Origin: CAZOKN01 sp964580525
GTDB taxonomy: Bacteria > Pseudomonadota > Alphaproteobacteria > Rickettsiales > UBA6187
NCBI GenBank assembly: GCA_964580525.1
Contig: CAZOKN010000044.1
Span: 1 to 15,037, forward strand
Length of the DNA stretch: 15,037 bases
Direction of reading: 5' to 3'
Part shown: positions 14,110 through 15,037 of the stretch, piece by piece
Numbering within the stretch: position 1 is the stretch's first letter
Layout: each line of letters opens with the position of its first letter
Translations under genes and position numbers: made by a program
The notes under the pieces: generated by a model
What the model was told of the DNA's origin: nothing
Databases searched by the model: none
Seen by the model: only the letters and a program-made list of their open reading frames with translations

Positions 14110-15037
14110 ATGGCAGATCACCACACTAAAGTTTTGATAATAGGTTCAGGTCCGGCTGGCTATACGGCGGCGATTTATGCAGCGCGTGCCAATCTTCAGC
14201 CTATTATTGTTCAGGGAATGCAGCCTGGTGGTCAGCTTACTATAACTACTGATGTAGAAAATTATCCAGGTTTCGAAAAGGCCATACAGGGTCCGTGGCT
14301 TATGGAACAAATGCAGAAACAGGCTGAGCATGTTGGTGCTAAAATTATATTTGACCATATTAAATCTGTAGATTTTTCTAAAAGACCATTTACTTGCGTT
14401 TCGGAATCAGGGCATAATTTTATCGCTGAAACAGTTATTATTTGTACTGGTGCGCAGGCAAAATGGCTTGGTCTTGAAAGTGAAAAGAAGTATCAGGGAT
14501 ATGGTGTTTCTGGTTGTGCTACTTGCGACGGATTTTTCTTTAAGAATAAAGATGTGGCTATTTTTGGCGGAGGAAATACTGCGGTTGAAGAAGCTATATA
14601 TCTGACTAATCATGCAAAAAAAGTTACTGTAATACACAGACGCGATTCGTTCCGTGCTGAAAAAATTATGCAAGATAGGCTTTTTGCTAATCCTAAAATA
14701 GAAGTTTTGTGGAATCATACTTTGGAAGAAGTTTTGGGTGATGAGAAGCCGTTGAACGTTACAGGGATTAAGCTGAAAAATACAGTTAATGGTGAAGTGT
14801 CAGAAAAGAAGGTCGATGGTGTGTTTATAGCAATTGGCCATAAGCCTAACACTGATATTTTTAAAGGATTTATTGATTTAGATGAAACAGGTTACATTAC
14901 GTATGCTCAACCAGGGACATCAAAAACAAATGTACCCGGAGTTTTTGTAGCTGGAGATGCAGCAGATAAAACATATAGGCAAGCGATTACTGCAGCTGGT
15001 ACAGGATGTATGGCAGCGTTAGATGCAGAAAGATATT
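14110..15037 (+). CDS. trxB: Thioredoxin-disulfide reductase, 3' end cut by the window
   Basis: Flavoenzyme passing electrons from NADPH to thioredoxin, which in turn can recycle the peroxiredoxin encoded just upstream. About 309 residues are visible of a usual 315-320, with no stop before the window ends. Features in order: FAD-binding GSGPAGYTAAIYAARA (12-27), PGGQLTITTDVENYPGF (39-55), ICTGAQAKWLGL (about 110-121), redox-active CATC in GCATCDGFFF, NADPH-binding GGGNTAVEEA, HRRDSFRAE, AIGHKPNTDIF, and the closing FAD motif AGDAADKTYRQAITAAGTGCMAALDAE. The ATG at 14110 has GGAG (14096-14099) 10 bases upstream. The order of motifs and the CATC centre make the assignment secure; it is the low-molecular-weight bacterial type. 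Confidence 0.96.
   Translation, partial: MADHHTKVLIIGSGPAGYTAAIYAARANLQPIIVQGMQPGGQLTITTDVENYPGFEKAIQGPWLMEQMQKQAEHVGAKIIFDHIKSVDFSKRPFTCVSESGHNFIAETVIICTGAQAKWLGLESEKKYQGYGVSGCATCDGFFFKNKDVAIFGGGNTAVEEAIYLTNHAKKVTVIHRRDSFRAEKIMQDRLFANPKIEVLWNHTLEEVLGDEKPLNVTGIKLKNTVNGEVSEKKVDGVFIAIGHKPNTDIFKGFIDLDETGYITYAQPGTSKTNVPGVFVAGDAADKTYRQAITAAGTGCMAALDAERY

Noticed and set aside
1..15037. A previously undescribed multigene system, defence island or mobile element
   Set aside because: All genes belong to recognised housekeeping or conserved families with even base composition. No integrase, transposase, toxin pair, CRISPR repeat, tRNA or phage gene was found by reading both strands.

Overview
The window is a compact, AT-rich stretch of ordinary chromosome, most likely from an alphaproteobacterium with affinity to Rickettsiales or a similar reduced-genome lineage. 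Three things point that way. Hda lies directly behind an AI-2E/PerM-type permease and a DUF2066 protein and is divergent from purMN, an arrangement familiar from alphaproteobacteria. The isocitrate dehydrogenase is the 483-residue form with an extra C-terminal domain found in Rickettsiales. A peptide-deformylase-like protein with altered active-site motifs resembles the 'deformylase-like' paralogues known from Rickettsia. Intact purM and purN argue against Rickettsia itself. The taxonomic placement is inference from gene content only.

Layout. 1-653 (+): 3' part of dnaJ. 674-2248 (+): a Pif1/RecD-like SF1B helicase with a WYL-like tail, overlapping hda tail-to-tail by 4 bases. 5097-2245 (-): a three-gene run of DUF2066 secreted protein, AI-2E-family permease and hda, overlapping or nearly abutting. 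5194-6856 (+): purM-purN, overlapping by 8 bases and divergent from that run. 6895-7431 (+): a YqhA-like membrane protein. 7440-7528: a roughly 90-base imperfect palindrome between convergent genes. 9553-7553 (-): a LOG-family nucleotide hydrolase closely coupled to icd. 9804-11285 (+): psd-pssA, the two enzymes from CDP-diacylglycerol to phosphatidylethanolamine. 11542-11291 (-): a SemiSWEET. 11704-13364 (+): hisZ-like and deformylase-like genes, 5 bases apart. 13447-15037 (+): a typical 2-Cys peroxiredoxin, a strong intrinsic terminator, and trxB cut by the window end.

Functional groups. Chaperone (dnaJ), replication control (hda), purine synthesis (purM, purN), membrane lipid synthesis (psd, pssA), TCA cycle (icd) and thiol redox defence (peroxiredoxin plus thioredoxin reductase). 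Coding density is high, and no non-coding stretch exceeds 300 bases. No rRNA, tRNA, CRISPR array, insertion sequence or phage gene was seen.

No new multigene system is evident. The most unusual items are the deformylase-like protein, which has lost two of three canonical metal ligands and the active-site glutamine but carries a His/Cys-rich tail; the palindrome at 7440-7528; the helicase-WYL architecture; and a strong terminator set immediately ahead of trxB.
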